DNA of 40,222 nt from positions 1 through 40,222 of the forward strand of contig DATLEZ010000088.1 in assembly GCA_035525055.1 (NCBI GenBank), in the 5' to 3' direction. Below are positions 1 to 7,859 of the stretch, one piece after another (within the stretch, counting starts at the first letter, position 1; each line of letters opens with the position of its first letter). This DNA comes from DATEEG01 sp035525055 (lineage in GTDB: Bacteria; Actinomycetota; Acidimicrobiia; Spongiisociales; ZC4RG35). The notes below the pieces were generated by a model. The model did not search any database, had not been told where the DNA came from, and was given only the letters and a program-made list of their open reading frames with translations. The position numbers and the translations under genes were made by a program.

Positions 1-774
1 CGCCCGTCCTTCTTCGAGATAAGCCAAGGCCTTGTCGAAGGCCTCTCGTATCTGGTCGTATTGCCGCTGCAACGCCTCCCACTCGCGCCGAAGCCGTTCG
101 CAGTCACGCCCCGGACCGACCAGCAGCCACAGGCCGAACAGAAGCAACGGCAACCCGATGCCGAGCCCGATCCAACCCCAGGGAATGGTTACGACGTTGC
201 CTGGCGTTGGGAGTTCACTGATCACGACAAAAGGCGCCGTCGACGCAGTCGTCGTCGTTGGAGCAGCGGTGGAGGTTGTCGAAGGCGCTGCAGTAGTGGT
301 GGTTGCTGCCGCGGTGGTGGTAGAAGTCGACGCAGCCCTGACCAGGGAAGCAGGGTCACAGACCGGTTCGGCGGCATCGACAATGAAGCCTCCCGGGAGC
401 AACTCGACGCCGACGAGCTCGGCCCCGAGGCTCATCAAGGCCTCCTGCACCTGATGAGTGCCGTACGCATTGAGTGGGATCTCAACGATGCCGAGGCCGT
501 CGTCGGCCACCGTTCCCACACCTTCCACCTCGCCGGAGGCACCGTCGACCAGTACCGCGATCTCCCATCCACCGAACTCGGGTGGAACCGTGAAATAGAG
601 GATCGCCTTCGACGGCGCGTTGTCGATCGGATCGGCCGGGAAGTGGTCAACCTCAACGCAATCATCAGTCGGGGTAACAGCCGTCGGGGATGTGGCCCCG
701 GCCGGGAGGCCCATCAGCAAAAGGAGGGCAAACAGAAGCACTCCAACCGACCTGAGTCTTGGACCGAGAGACAT
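1..774 (-). CDS. Secreted, membrane-anchored protein with Thr-rich linker (partial, runs off the window)
   Basis: The frame is open on the minus strand from an ATG at 774 to base 1 (258 codons) with no stop, so the C-terminus lies outside the window. Residues 1-27 form a signal peptide ending near PAGA. Residues about 35-140 look like a compact beta-rich exported domain with two cysteines (DDCVEVD and EPVCDP). Residues about 148-180 are a Thr/Ala-rich spacer. A hydrophobic segment at about 197-221 is probably a membrane anchor, followed by a charged, likely coiled-coil tail (REWEALQRQYDQIREAFDKA). I do not recognise the family. The plus-strand frames over this stretch are Arg/Ser-rich and look like shadows. 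The gene probably encodes a cell-surface domain on a stalk. Confidence 0.75.
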   Translation of the reverse strand, partial: MSLGPRLRSVGVLLFALLLLMGLPAGATSPTAVTPTDDCVEVDHFPADPIDNAPSKAILYFTVPPEFGGWEIAVLVDGASGEVEGVGTVADDGLGIVEIPLNAYGTHQVQEALMSLGAELVGVELLPGGFIVDAAEPVCDPASLVRAASTSTTTAAATTTTAAPSTTSTAAPTTTTASTAPFVVISELPTPGNVVTIPWGWIGLGIGLPLLLFGLWLLVGPGRDCERLRREWEALQRQYDQIREAFDKALAYLEEGRA

Positions 775-854
775 TGGATTTCCGATCGTTCTAGGAAAGC
801 CTGACGAGCACCGCTGGCCTAAGACGGGTTAATCGGTCGTTTCCAACCCCCTCC

Positions 855-1781
855 TTAAGGAACCGTTTCCTCCTTCAGGAACGCCGACCCTCCGGCTACG
901 AAGCCAGACACGAACGGAATCCAGTACGAGACCACCCGGAACACGAGCACCGGTGCCAGGGTGATCTCCGGAGGATAGGCAAACGCGGCCAGGGCGCCGA
1001 CCAGGCCTGCTTCGGTAAAACCGATCCCACCCGGTGTCCCCGGCAAGCCTCCGGCCAGCTGACTGATTCCGAATCCGGCTGCTGCTTGCATCGGCGTGAG
1101 GTGGAGATCGAAAGCCTCCATGACCAGAAACAACGTCAGCGTCTCGAGCACCAGCCGGGCCCAGAGGAGGCCCTGGGACCTGATGTCCGGAACGTGGCGT
1201 TCGGTCGGCGGCCCGAGCATGTCTCGCAGCCTTGCCGGCAGCCGGTTACTTAAGAGTCCGATCCAGCGCGTGCCGAACATCAGGACGAGGCCGATAACCA
1301 GCGCGATGATCCCGACCACCCAGGTCCCGGCCTCAAGCGACGTGAAGAGGCCTCGATTAATCACCCAAAGAAGCGCTAAGCCGGTGCCGGTCAGCAGACC
1401 GGCATAGTTGAGAACTGTCGCCCTGACCGCAGAGCCACCCGTGGCGCGTGCTTCCTTTCGCACGACCCACGACATCGCAACGGGAGTCACGGCGCCACCG
1501 GCCGGAATCAGGCGGGCGACTCCGGCGCCGACTAGTGCCGCCTTGAAGGCGGACAAGGGTTGGAGATTGCCTCCGTTGGTGATGACTCCGTGGCGGAACT
1601 GCAGCCCGAACATGTAGATGCCCCCGATTTGGGCCCCGGCGGCAGCCAGCAACATCAACGAGTCGAGCCAGGTGACGGCGGGTACATCGAGGTTGAGAAG
1701 TGCTCCGATCAACGCCGCGGCGTAGAGAAGACCGGCCACCGAAGCCACCACCAGGATGGTTCGGCGATGAAACCGCCGCAT
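855..1781 (-). CDS. Lysylphosphatidylglycerol-synthase transmembrane-domain protein (UPF0104/YbhN-like)
   Basis: The 308-residue integral membrane protein is hydrophobic throughout, with about eight predicted helices. The C-terminal block GGLPGTPGGIGFTEAGLVGA followed by VFRVVSYWIPF matches the conserved signature of the LPG_synthase_TM family (flippase-like membrane domain of MprF, also stand-alone proteins). No soluble aminoacyl-transfer domain is attached, so lysyl-PG synthesis is not implied; a lipid or polyprenyl-lipid translocation role is the family-level guess. The ATG shares one base with the TGA of the upstream acyltransferase-like gene (TGATG), so the two are probably translationally coupled and both lipid-related. 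Confidence 0.85.
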   Translation of the reverse strand: MRRFHRRTILVVASVAGLLYAAALIGALLNLDVPAVTWLDSLMLLAAAGAQIGGIYMFGLQFRHGVITNGGNLQPLSAFKAALVGAGVARLIPAGGAVTPVAMSWVVRKEARATGGSAVRATVLNYAGLLTGTGLALLWVINRGLFTSLEAGTWVVGIIALVIGLVLMFGTRWIGLLSNRLPARLRDMLGPPTERHVPDIRSQGLLWARLVLETLTLFLVMEAFDLHLTPMQAAAGFGISQLAGGLPGTPGGIGFTEAGLVGALAAFAYPPEITLAPVLVFRVVSYWIPFVSGFVAGGSAFLKEETVP

Positions 1782-2428
1782 CAGTGACCGACCGGCTCCT
1801 CTGCGCTGGCTAGCTCTTCCCCAGGATCGCGGTCGAACACGGCCCGGTAAAGGGCAGCCCTGACCCCCGGCTCATGCCCCGGATTGCCCTGCATGCGCCG
1901 AATGATCATCAGCAGACTGAGACCGAGGGTTGCGACTGCCACCGGCGCCGGCTTGCGAAAGACCGCGGCCAGCACCGGAAGCGATGACCATCCGATGAAA
2001 CCGCCGAGGCCACCACCGATCTTCCATCCTGCGGCTGCCCATCCCGCCGGCCACACCAGCATCGAGAAATCGACTCCGGCCACCACCCCCGACGAGGGTG
2101 CCAGGCCTCGTCCCGAGCGACCCTTCATGAATACCGACCAGTTGTGGCCGGCCACGATGGCCAAACCCGATACCGAGACCACCGCTGGGCCAATTCCCAT
2201 GTTGTTGAAGACGAGCACCGGGATCAAGCCTTTGAGCCCGTCGAGAAGGGCGGCAACCATTCCTGCCCGAACCCCGACGCTGCGAGTGAGATTGCCGGCG
2301 CCGACGTTGCCGGTGCCGACTTTGCGAAGATCGACCCCGCATAGCACGCCGACCAGGAACGCGAAAGGCACCGCCCCCAGCAGGTAGCAGGCAGTGATAG
2401 CGAGCAGCCAGACGATCGGCCCGTCCAT
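1781..2428 (-). CDS. PlsY-like glycerol-3-phosphate acyltransferase family protein
   Basis: The 215-residue membrane protein is related to PlsY, which transfers acyl groups from acyl-phosphate to glycerol-3-phosphate in phospholipid synthesis. Visible PlsY-type motifs are YLLGAVPFAFLVG at the N-terminus, GTGNVGAGN, LDGLKG and GHNWSVFMKGRSGRG. The last differs from the usual F-x-GGKG loop, so activity may have diverged. I chose the ATG at 2428 (MDGPIVWLLA) because it opens directly with the first helix. The frame stays open to a TTG at 2521, which would add 31 residues rich in Arg and Trp without family resemblance. It is followed immediately by the LPG-synthase-type membrane gene. Confidence 0.75.
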   Translation of the reverse strand: MDGPIVWLLAITACYLLGAVPFAFLVGVLCGVDLRKVGTGNVGAGNLTRSVGVRAGMVAALLDGLKGLIPVLVFNNMGIGPAVVSVSGLAIVAGHNWSVFMKGRSGRGLAPSSGVVAGVDFSMLVWPAGWAAAGWKIGGGLGGFIGWSSLPVLAAVFRKPAPVAVATLGLSLLMIIRRMQGNPGHEPGVRAALYRAVFDRDPGEELASAEEPVGH

Positions 2429-2560
2429 AAGCGGCAACAAGGTACCAGTTAGAGGCCATGGACCAAGCCGCCAGCGACGGTCATATATGAGCTTTGGTCT
2501 AAGGCTGTTGGAAGCAGCCAAGGATCAGCGAAGGAGGAGATTCGACTGTCCGGAGGTCCC

Positions 2561-2603
2561 TCCGTAATTTGGTGGGTGGCTCCCGCTGAATCCGTAATTC
2601 GGT
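2561..2603. repeat. Two direct repeats upstream of the PlsY-like gene
   Basis: TCCGTAATTTGGT (2561-2573) and TCCGTAATTCGGT (2591-2603) differ at one base and are spaced 30 bp start to start, about three helical turns. They lie between the molybdopterin gene end and the PlsY-like gene start, where a promoter would sit. Paired regulator sites are possible; no function is established. Confidence 0.3.
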
Positions 2604-2610
2604 CTGGGAG

Positions 2611-2625
2611 TCCCGGAAACCGGGA
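2611..2625 (-). terminator. Short hairpin downstream of the molybdopterin oxidoreductase gene
   Basis: TCCCGG-AAA-CCGGGA is a perfect 6-bp stem with a 3-base loop, placed 36 bases past the minus-strand stop of the molybdopterin gene. There is no clear T-tract, so termination is a guess. Confidence 0.3.
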
Positions 2626-2660
2626 GCGCGGCGCCAGGTTTCATCTGACCGGGACCGGAG

Positions 2661-4877
2661 CTACGCCGACGCGGTGACGGTCACAGGTATCCCGTTCAGG
2701 ACGGCGTTGCCGGATAGCGGATCGATCGAACCGCTATCGGTAAGAATGTTGGAGTTGACGCCCGGCCGGGCCGACGCCACCGCGATTCGAGATCCAGGGA
2801 GGCCGTGACCCCACCCGTATGGAATCGAAACCACGCCCCGGCTGATGTCAGCGGTCACCTCGGCCGGCAGCTCGACCCGACCAGTCGCCGACGCGACCGC
2901 GACCCTGGCACCGTCGGAGACGCCGAGGCGGGACGCATCGTCGGGATTGATTTGCACCGTGCAACGCTCCTTTCCCTTCATCAGGACCTCGACGTTGTGA
3001 AGCCACGAGTTGGCGGACCTCAACTGCCGGCGACCGATCAGCAAGAGTTCTTGCTCAGGAGTCCGGCCGATCTGTTCGAGAAGCCGGGGCAGATCGGCTG
3101 CGATTTGCTCTGGAACGAGGTCAACCTTGCCGGAGTCGGTGACCAGGATCTGGGGCAGTCGGGGCACCAGCGCTCCAAAGTCGATGCCGTGCGGGTTCGC
3201 CTCCAACAGATCGAGGCTGAGGCCCTCCGGGTTCGCACCGAAACCGTCCCCGCGGTGGCCCAGGCGGAGCAGGAGATCCAGAAACTTCTCGGGCCAGGGC
3301 CGATCGCCGAGCATCGTCAGGATCTCGGCCGGGTCGCGACCTGCCACCGTGGACTCGGGATTCGAGACCGCCTCCTGCACGGACGCCATCAATGACGCCC
3401 CGGCCAACTGGTCGGGGTCGGCGGCGGCCCCCATACCGAGGGCGATCCCGGTGAGGCGAACGAGGATCTCGAACTCGGCCAATCCCGATCCTTCGAAGAC
3501 CTGCGGTGAGTAGGCCGAGAAGTCGCGTACAGACAACCCGGTAAAGGCGAGGTCGTAGTGCGAACGCTCGAGAGCCGACGGAGCGGGGAGGACCACGTCG
3601 GCGTGAAGGCTGGTCTCGTTCAGATACGGGTCGACCGAAACCATGAACTCGAGGGACCCGAGTGCCTTCTCGAGTCGGCCGGAATCCGGTGTCGTTAAAG
3701 CGGGGTTGCCGGCGACGGTGATAAGGAACCGAACCTGGCCGTCACCGGGAGTTTCGATCTCGTCGGCCAGGGTCGCCACCGGCAGCTCTCCCAGCACCTC
3801 GGGAAAGCCCTTGGCCCGGCTGTGCCAGCGACCCGTGCGAAATGAACGGCCCTTCCGGCGAGGCGGCAGATGGGCAGCCAGAGGAAACATGGCGCCCCCC
3901 GGTCGGTCGAGGTTCCCCGTGATGGCGTTGAGGAGATCCACGGCCCACGAGGCGACAGTCCCGAAGGAAACCGTGTGGGTTCCGATGCGACCGTAGACGG
4001 CGGCGCTCGGTGCTCCCGCCAGTTCCCGTGCCACCTCCCTGATCGTGCCTGGATCGATGCCTGTGAAGCCTGTCACAGCCTCTGGCGTGAACGGCGCCAC
4101 AACCTGGCCAGCGCGATCGAGCCCGTCTGTCAGGTCGGCGAGTCCGTCGAGTCCGACCCGTTCTTCTTCGAACAGAACCTGGGCGACGGCCAGCAGGAAT
4201 CCGGCATCGGTGCCGGGCCTGATCGGAATCCACCGATCTGCCATCGCCGCCGACTTCGTTCGACGCGGATCAACGACCACCAACTTCCCACCGCGAGCCC
4301 TGATCTTCTCGAGGCGGCCCGGGAAGTCAGGGGCCGTCGCAAGGCTTCCATTCGACTCGAAGGGATTAGCGCCGAGCATCAGGAGGTAGTCGGTCCGGTC
4401 GAGGTCGGGGACAGGGATGTTGAGTGGATGCCCGAACATGAGTCCGGCGGAGACGTGCTTTGGCATCTGATCGACGGTCGAGGCACTGAAGATGTTGTGG
4501 GTCCCGAGCGACTTGACCAGCGATCGGATGCCGAGAGTGTTGTCGAGCTGATGAACGTTGGGATTGCCGAGGTAGATCGCCAAGGCCGACCGGCCGTGCG
4601 CTTCGACGATCGCGCCAAATCGGTCAGCGATGAAACCGAAAGCCTCGTCCCAGGTGGCAGCTCGATGACTGCCGTTCTCCTTGATTAAGGGAGTTCGTAG
4701 CCTGTCGGGGTCCTCGTGAAGCTGTTTGAGAGTCGATCCCTTCGGGCAGATAAATCCCGCCGAGAACGGATTCGCCATGTCGCCCCGAATGCGGCGAACC
4801 CGGTCGTCGACCACCTCAATCTCGAGGCCGCAGGTGGCCTCGCAAAGCGGACAAGTGCGGAAGACGGTCCGTTCCAT
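2661..4877 (-). CDS. Molybdopterin-dependent oxidoreductase, [4Fe-4S]-containing, formate-dehydrogenase/BisC superfamily
   Basis: The 738-residue catalytic subunit belongs to the DMSO-reductase superfamily. The N-terminal cluster motif is C9-x2-C12-x3-C16-x27-C44, which would hold a [4Fe-4S] cluster. The Mo-bis-MGD domain follows with GLMFG, LMLGANPFESNG and VVVDPRRTKSA blocks. The C-terminal dinucleotide-binding domain (about 610-738) contains HNVEVLMKGKERCTVQINP. There is no Tat signal, so it is probably cytoplasmic. The metal-ligand region (about 131-145, SASTVDQMPKH) shows no Cys or Sec, so Asp or Ser may ligate Mo. No electron-transfer subunit or cofactor gene is adjacent. The substrate cannot be named. 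It is divergent from the aldehyde dehydrogenase, with 86 bases between start codons. Confidence 0.88.
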   Translation of the reverse strand: MERTVFRTCPLCEATCGLEIEVVDDRVRRIRGDMANPFSAGFICPKGSTLKQLHEDPDRLRTPLIKENGSHRAATWDEAFGFIADRFGAIVEAHGRSALAIYLGNPNVHQLDNTLGIRSLVKSLGTHNIFSASTVDQMPKHVSAGLMFGHPLNIPVPDLDRTDYLLMLGANPFESNGSLATAPDFPGRLEKIRARGGKLVVVDPRRTKSAAMADRWIPIRPGTDAGFLLAVAQVLFEEERVGLDGLADLTDGLDRAGQVVAPFTPEAVTGFTGIDPGTIREVARELAGAPSAAVYGRIGTHTVSFGTVASWAVDLLNAITGNLDRPGGAMFPLAAHLPPRRKGRSFRTGRWHSRAKGFPEVLGELPVATLADEIETPGDGQVRFLITVAGNPALTTPDSGRLEKALGSLEFMVSVDPYLNETSLHADVVLPAPSALERSHYDLAFTGLSVRDFSAYSPQVFEGSGLAEFEILVRLTGIALGMGAAADPDQLAGASLMASVQEAVSNPESTVAGRDPAEILTMLGDRPWPEKFLDLLLRLGHRGDGFGANPEGLSLDLLEANPHGIDFGALVPRLPQILVTDSGKVDLVPEQIAADLPRLLEQIGRTPEQELLLIGRRQLRSANSWLHNVEVLMKGKERCTVQINPDDASRLGVSDGARVAVASATGRVELPAEVTADISRGVVSIPYGWGHGLPGSRIAVASARPGVNSNILTDSGSIDPLSGNAVLNGIPVTVTASA

Positions 4878-4894
4878 CCGGGGAGAGTACTGAC

Positions 4895-4941
4895 TGGTGC
4901 GTGGTGTGTGATGTGTCCAGATCCGAACGCACCACGCACCA
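4895..4941. promoter_or_regulatory. 12-bp perfect inverted repeat between divergent genes
   Basis: TGGTGCGTGGTG (4895-4906) and CACCACGCACCA (4930-4941) are exact reverse complements separated by 23 bases. They fall in the 86-base gap between the divergently transcribed molybdopterin oxidoreductase (start 4877) and aldehyde dehydrogenase (start 4964). An operator shared by both promoters is a reasonable reading; an RNA hairpin in the dehydrogenase leader is the alternative. Confidence 0.4.
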
Positions 4942-4963
4942 CGCCTTTGGGTATCGTCTCCTT

Positions 4964-6526
4964 ATGACCACCAAAATCACCTACGCCACGATGTCGGCGG
5001 ACAACGAGGAGCTGAACCGGTCGTACGAAGAGGCGGTCGGACGGGTCAAAGCGGGGCTGGGCAAGGACCACCCATTCGTCGTCGACGGGCAGGAGCGCTG
5101 GGGCGAAGGCCTCTACGAGGAGGCATCGCCGATCGACTCCGACATCATCGTCGGCCGCTACGCCCAGGCCACTGAGGCCGACGTCAACGACGCGGTCGCC
5201 GCGGCCAAGGCCTACTTTCCAATTTGGTCGATGACGCCCTGGCGCGAGCGAGTCGGCCTAATGCGCCGCGCCGCCGATGTGATGGAGGCGCAGCAGTTCG
5301 ACCTGTCTGCGATCGTCGCCATCGAGGTCGGGAAGAACCGCCTCGAAGCGCTGGGTGATGTTGCCGAGACAGTCGAGTTCTTTCGCTACTACGCCCAGCA
5401 GATGGAGGACCACGATGGGTTTGTGACCCCGCTCGGCCAGCTGTCACCGGCTGAGGAGAACCGGTCGGTCCTCAGACCTTTCGGTGTCTGGACCATCATC
5501 TCGCCGTTCAATTTTCCGATGGCACTGGCGGGCGGGCCCTCCATCGGTGCACTCCTCACGGGCAACACGGTGATCCTCAAGCCTTCCAACGCCGGAGCTC
5601 TCACCGGGCTCGAATTCGCGCGGATCCTGCGCGAGGCCGGGGTCCCCGCCGGGGCGTTCCAAGTCATCACCGGCCCCGGCTCGAAAGTTGGCAGCACTCT
5701 GGTCAATCACCCCGACGTTGCCGGGATCACCTTCACCGGCTCTTTCGAGGTCGGTATGGGGATTTACAAGGGCTTCGCTAAGGACTTCCCGAAACCGACT
5801 GTCGTCGAGATGGGCGGCAAGAACCCGGCCATCGTCACGGCTTCGGCCGATCTCGACGTCGCCGCCGAAGGGGTCATGCGGGCCGCCTTCGGTTACAGCG
5901 GTCAGAAGTGCTCGGCCAACTCCCGGGTGTACGTCGATCGCAAGGTCTACGACCAATTCGTCGACAGGTTGGTCGAGCGGACAGACGCCATCAAGGTTGG
6001 GAATCCGCTGGCCCGCGAAACCTATATGGGTCCCGTCATCGACCGACAGGCGGTGGAACGATTCCACGAGGCCGTGGCCGAAGTCAAGAACAGCGGCGGG
6101 CAAATCCTGGCCGGCGGCGAGGTCATCAACGATGGTGACCTGGCCCGGGGCAACTATGTCGAACCGACTGTGGTGACAGCGCCGGACGAGTCGTGGGTCT
6201 GGGACCGCGAACTGTTCCTCCCCTTCGTGGCTGTGATGCCGGTCGACTCCCTCGACGAGGCTATCGCCAAGGCCAACGACACCGAGTTCGGCCTGACCGC
6301 CGGATTCTTCTCCCAGGACGAAGCCGAGATCGAGCGCTTCTTCAGCGACATCCAGGCTGGCGTCACCTACGTCAACCGTCGCGCCGGGGCCACCACCGGA
6401 GCCTGGCCGGACGTCCAATCGTTCGGCGGGTGGAAGGGCTCGGGCACCTGCGGCGGAGGCGGCGGCGGCCCCTGGTACCTGCGCCAGTACATGCGGGAGC
6501 AGAGTCGCACCGTCGTTCGGAGCTGA
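4964..6526 (+). CDS. Aldehyde dehydrogenase, L-glutamate gamma-semialdehyde (P5C) dehydrogenase-like
   Basis: The 520-residue NAD(P)-dependent aldehyde dehydrogenase resembles RocA/PruA-type pyrroline-5-carboxylate dehydrogenases, which oxidise glutamate semialdehyde to glutamate in proline or arginine breakdown. Motifs are IISPFNFPMALAGG (cofactor loop), FTGSFEVG, VVEMGGKNP with the general base Glu282, and SGQKCSANSR with the catalytic Cys316. The ATG at 4964 (MTTKITYATM) gives the length and N-terminus expected of the family; the frame opens upstream at 4901 but crosses the inverted repeat there. No proline dehydrogenase is nearby, so the pathway assignment rests on similarity only. It is followed after 13 bases by an NAD(P)-binding protein. 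Confidence 0.88.
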   Translation: MTTKITYATMSADNEELNRSYEEAVGRVKAGLGKDHPFVVDGQERWGEGLYEEASPIDSDIIVGRYAQATEADVNDAVAAAKAYFPIWSMTPWRERVGLMRRAADVMEAQQFDLSAIVAIEVGKNRLEALGDVAETVEFFRYYAQQMEDHDGFVTPLGQLSPAEENRSVLRPFGVWTIISPFNFPMALAGGPSIGALLTGNTVILKPSNAGALTGLEFARILREAGVPAGAFQVITGPGSKVGSTLVNHPDVAGITFTGSFEVGMGIYKGFAKDFPKPTVVEMGGKNPAIVTASADLDVAAEGVMRAAFGYSGQKCSANSRVYVDRKVYDQFVDRLVERTDAIKVGNPLARETYMGPVIDRQAVERFHEAVAEVKNSGGQILAGGEVINDGDLARGNYVEPTVVTAPDESWVWDRELFLPFVAVMPVDSLDEAIAKANDTEFGLTAGFFSQDEAEIERFFSDIQAGVTYVNRRAGATTGAWPDVQSFGGWKGSGTCGGGGGGPWYLRQYMREQSRTVVRS

Positions 6527-6539
6527 TTACAAACCGATC

Positions 6540-7319
6540 TTGAACGCTGTACTCGTCACCGGTGCCGGCGGAACCCTCGGACGCCGGCTGGTCGGCGAGC
6601 TGGCTCGCCGTGGTCACGCCGTTGCGGCCGCCACCACCCGGGAAGGTGCGCCGACGAAGCTCGGGACCATCCGCTATGTCCGAATCGATCTCGCCACCGG
6701 AGCGGGTCTGGACGCAGCCCTTGAGGACGTGGCCGCAGTCGTCCATTCGGCTTCGAGTCCTCCTCGCGCTCGTGAAGTAGACCTCGGCGGACTGCTGCGC
6801 CTCGTGAAGGCGGCACCGCAAGCCCATGTGGTCTACCCGGGCATCGTCGGGTGCGACCTGATTCCTACTCCCTACTACGGGGTCAAGACCGAGACCGAAC
6901 AGGCCCTCATCGACAGTGGCGCCCCCTGGACGATTCTGCGAGCAACGCAGTTTCACCAGTTGATCTGGCACTGGTATGCCAACGAGTCCCGCAACCCTTT
7001 CCTGCTGGTCCCCAAGGACACTCGCTACCAGGTGGTGGATCCGCTCGAGGTTGCCAGACGCCTGGTGGACCTGGTCGAGTCCGGCCCCCAGGGCCGGGTC
7101 GATGACCTCGGCGGACCCTTCGCCTACGAGGCCGGTGACCTGGCTCGCTCTTGCCTGGCCGCGGTGGGTTCCAAACGTCGGATCATCAAGTACAACAAGC
7201 CGGGCATCGTCGGTGCCGCCCTCCGTGCTGGCGCCAACCTGACCCCCCACCGCGCGGCAGGCCAAACCTGGAACGACTTCATAGAAAGGCAAATGGAGCG
7301 GAGAGAGCGAGAGGGTTGA
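6540..7319 (+). CDS. NAD(P)H-binding SDR/NmrA-like protein
   Basis: The 259-residue single Rossmann-fold protein begins with VLVTGAGGTLGRRLVGELARRG, the dinucleotide-binding GxxGxxG of atypical short-chain dehydrogenases. The middle PYYGVKTETEQALIDSGAPWTILRATQFHQ is the hallmark layout of NmrA-like/complex-I-NDUFA9-like proteins, where the active-site Tyr-Lys pair is often not used for catalysis. The likely role is an NAD(P)H-dependent reductase or redox sensor; the substrate is unknown. The start is a TTG at 6540, needed to include the Rossmann strand. It sits 13 bases after the aldehyde dehydrogenase and is probably cotranscribed. A strong hairpin follows the stop. Confidence 0.8.
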   Translation: MNAVLVTGAGGTLGRRLVGELARRGHAVAAATTREGAPTKLGTIRYVRIDLATGAGLDAALEDVAAVVHSASSPPRAREVDLGGLLRLVKAAPQAHVVYPGIVGCDLIPTPYYGVKTETEQALIDSGAPWTILRATQFHQLIWHWYANESRNPFLLVPKDTRYQVVDPLEVARRLVDLVESGPQGRVDDLGGPFAYEAGDLARSCLAAVGSKRRIIKYNKPGIVGAALRAGANLTPHRAAGQTWNDFIERQMERREREG

Positions 7320-7326
7320 GGTCACT

Positions 7327-7354
7327 GCTGTCCCCCTGCTTGCGGGGGGACAGC
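7327..7354 (+). terminator. 10-bp GC-rich hairpin after the NmrA-like gene
   Basis: GCTGTCCCCC (7327-7336) pairs perfectly with GGGGGACAGC (7345-7354) around an 8-base loop, seven bases after the stop. There is no long T-tract. The left arm can alternatively pair with a third copy downstream, CAAGCAGGGGGACA at 7382-7395, making two mutually exclusive structures. Confidence 0.5.
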
Positions 7355-7400
7355 ACGGAGCGGCTCCCCAGCAACGGCCCACAAGCAGGGGGACACTCCA

Positions 7401-7431
7401 CTCACCACTCACCACTCACCACTCACCACTC
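7401..7431. repeat. Tandem 7-bp repeat (CTCACCA x4)
   Basis: Four exact CTCACCA units run from 7401 to 7428 plus a partial fifth, just upstream of the PAS gene. This simple-sequence stretch contrasts with the surrounding complex DNA and could vary in copy number by slippage. Confidence 0.7.
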
Positions 7432-7466
7432 CTCGTCTTCCCGCTAGCGTTTGGCGGGGAGGTCCG

Positions 7467-7859
7467 TTGGCTCAGCACCCGATTGAGATGATTCTGCTCA
7501 AGCAGTGGGCGAGTCTCATCGCCGTACCGGTGTGGATCACCGACGCCGACGGGCGCCTTGTCTACTACAACGAACCCACCGAAGAGATCATCGGTATGCG
7601 CTTTGAGGACGCCGGAGAGATGTCCGCCGACCAGCTCGCCGAAGTGTTCGTAATTTGTGACATCGACGGCTCGCCCCTCGCCACCGACGAACGGCCGTTG
7701 ATGATCGCCCTTACCAAGCAGCTGTCGGCCCATCGTCGGATCCGGTTCTTGCGATTCGACAAGCAGTGGCGTGAGATCGCCGTCACCGCCATACCGATCA
7801 TCGGAGAGGGGAACCGCCACCTCGGCGCCATGGTGACCATGTGGGAAGACGGCGAGTGA
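7467..7859 (+). CDS. Stand-alone PAS domain protein
   Basis: The 130-residue protein is one PAS fold: IAVPVWITDADGRLVYYNEPTEEIIG is the typical N-terminal PAS core and the C-terminal strands end IPIIGEGNRHLGAMVTMWED. No kinase, cyclase or other output domain is present. The start is a TTG at 7467, five bases after a strong GGGGAGG ribosome site. The stop TGA overlaps the GTG of the next gene by four bases (GTGA), so the PAS protein and the metallo-beta-lactamase-fold enzyme are translationally coupled and likely functional partners. The ligand is unknown; no heme or flavin signature is obvious. Confidence 0.8.
   Translation: MAQHPIEMILLKQWASLIAVPVWITDADGRLVYYNEPTEEIIGMRFEDAGEMSADQLAEVFVICDIDGSPLATDERPLMIALTKQLSAHRRIRFLRFDKQWREIAVTAIPIIGEGNRHLGAMVTMWEDGE

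Noticed and set aside
61..804. 247-residue plus-strand ORF
   Set aside because: It is Arg/Ser-rich and antisense to a frame with a signal peptide, Thr linker and membrane helix that stays open to the window edge.
5444..6418. 324-residue minus-strand ORF
   Set aside because: Antisense of the aldehyde dehydrogenase; its Asp/Gly/Val-rich composition is typical of a high-GC shadow.
7401..7431. CTCACCA tandem array as a CRISPR
   Set aside because: The units are 7 bp and directly tandem with no spacers.
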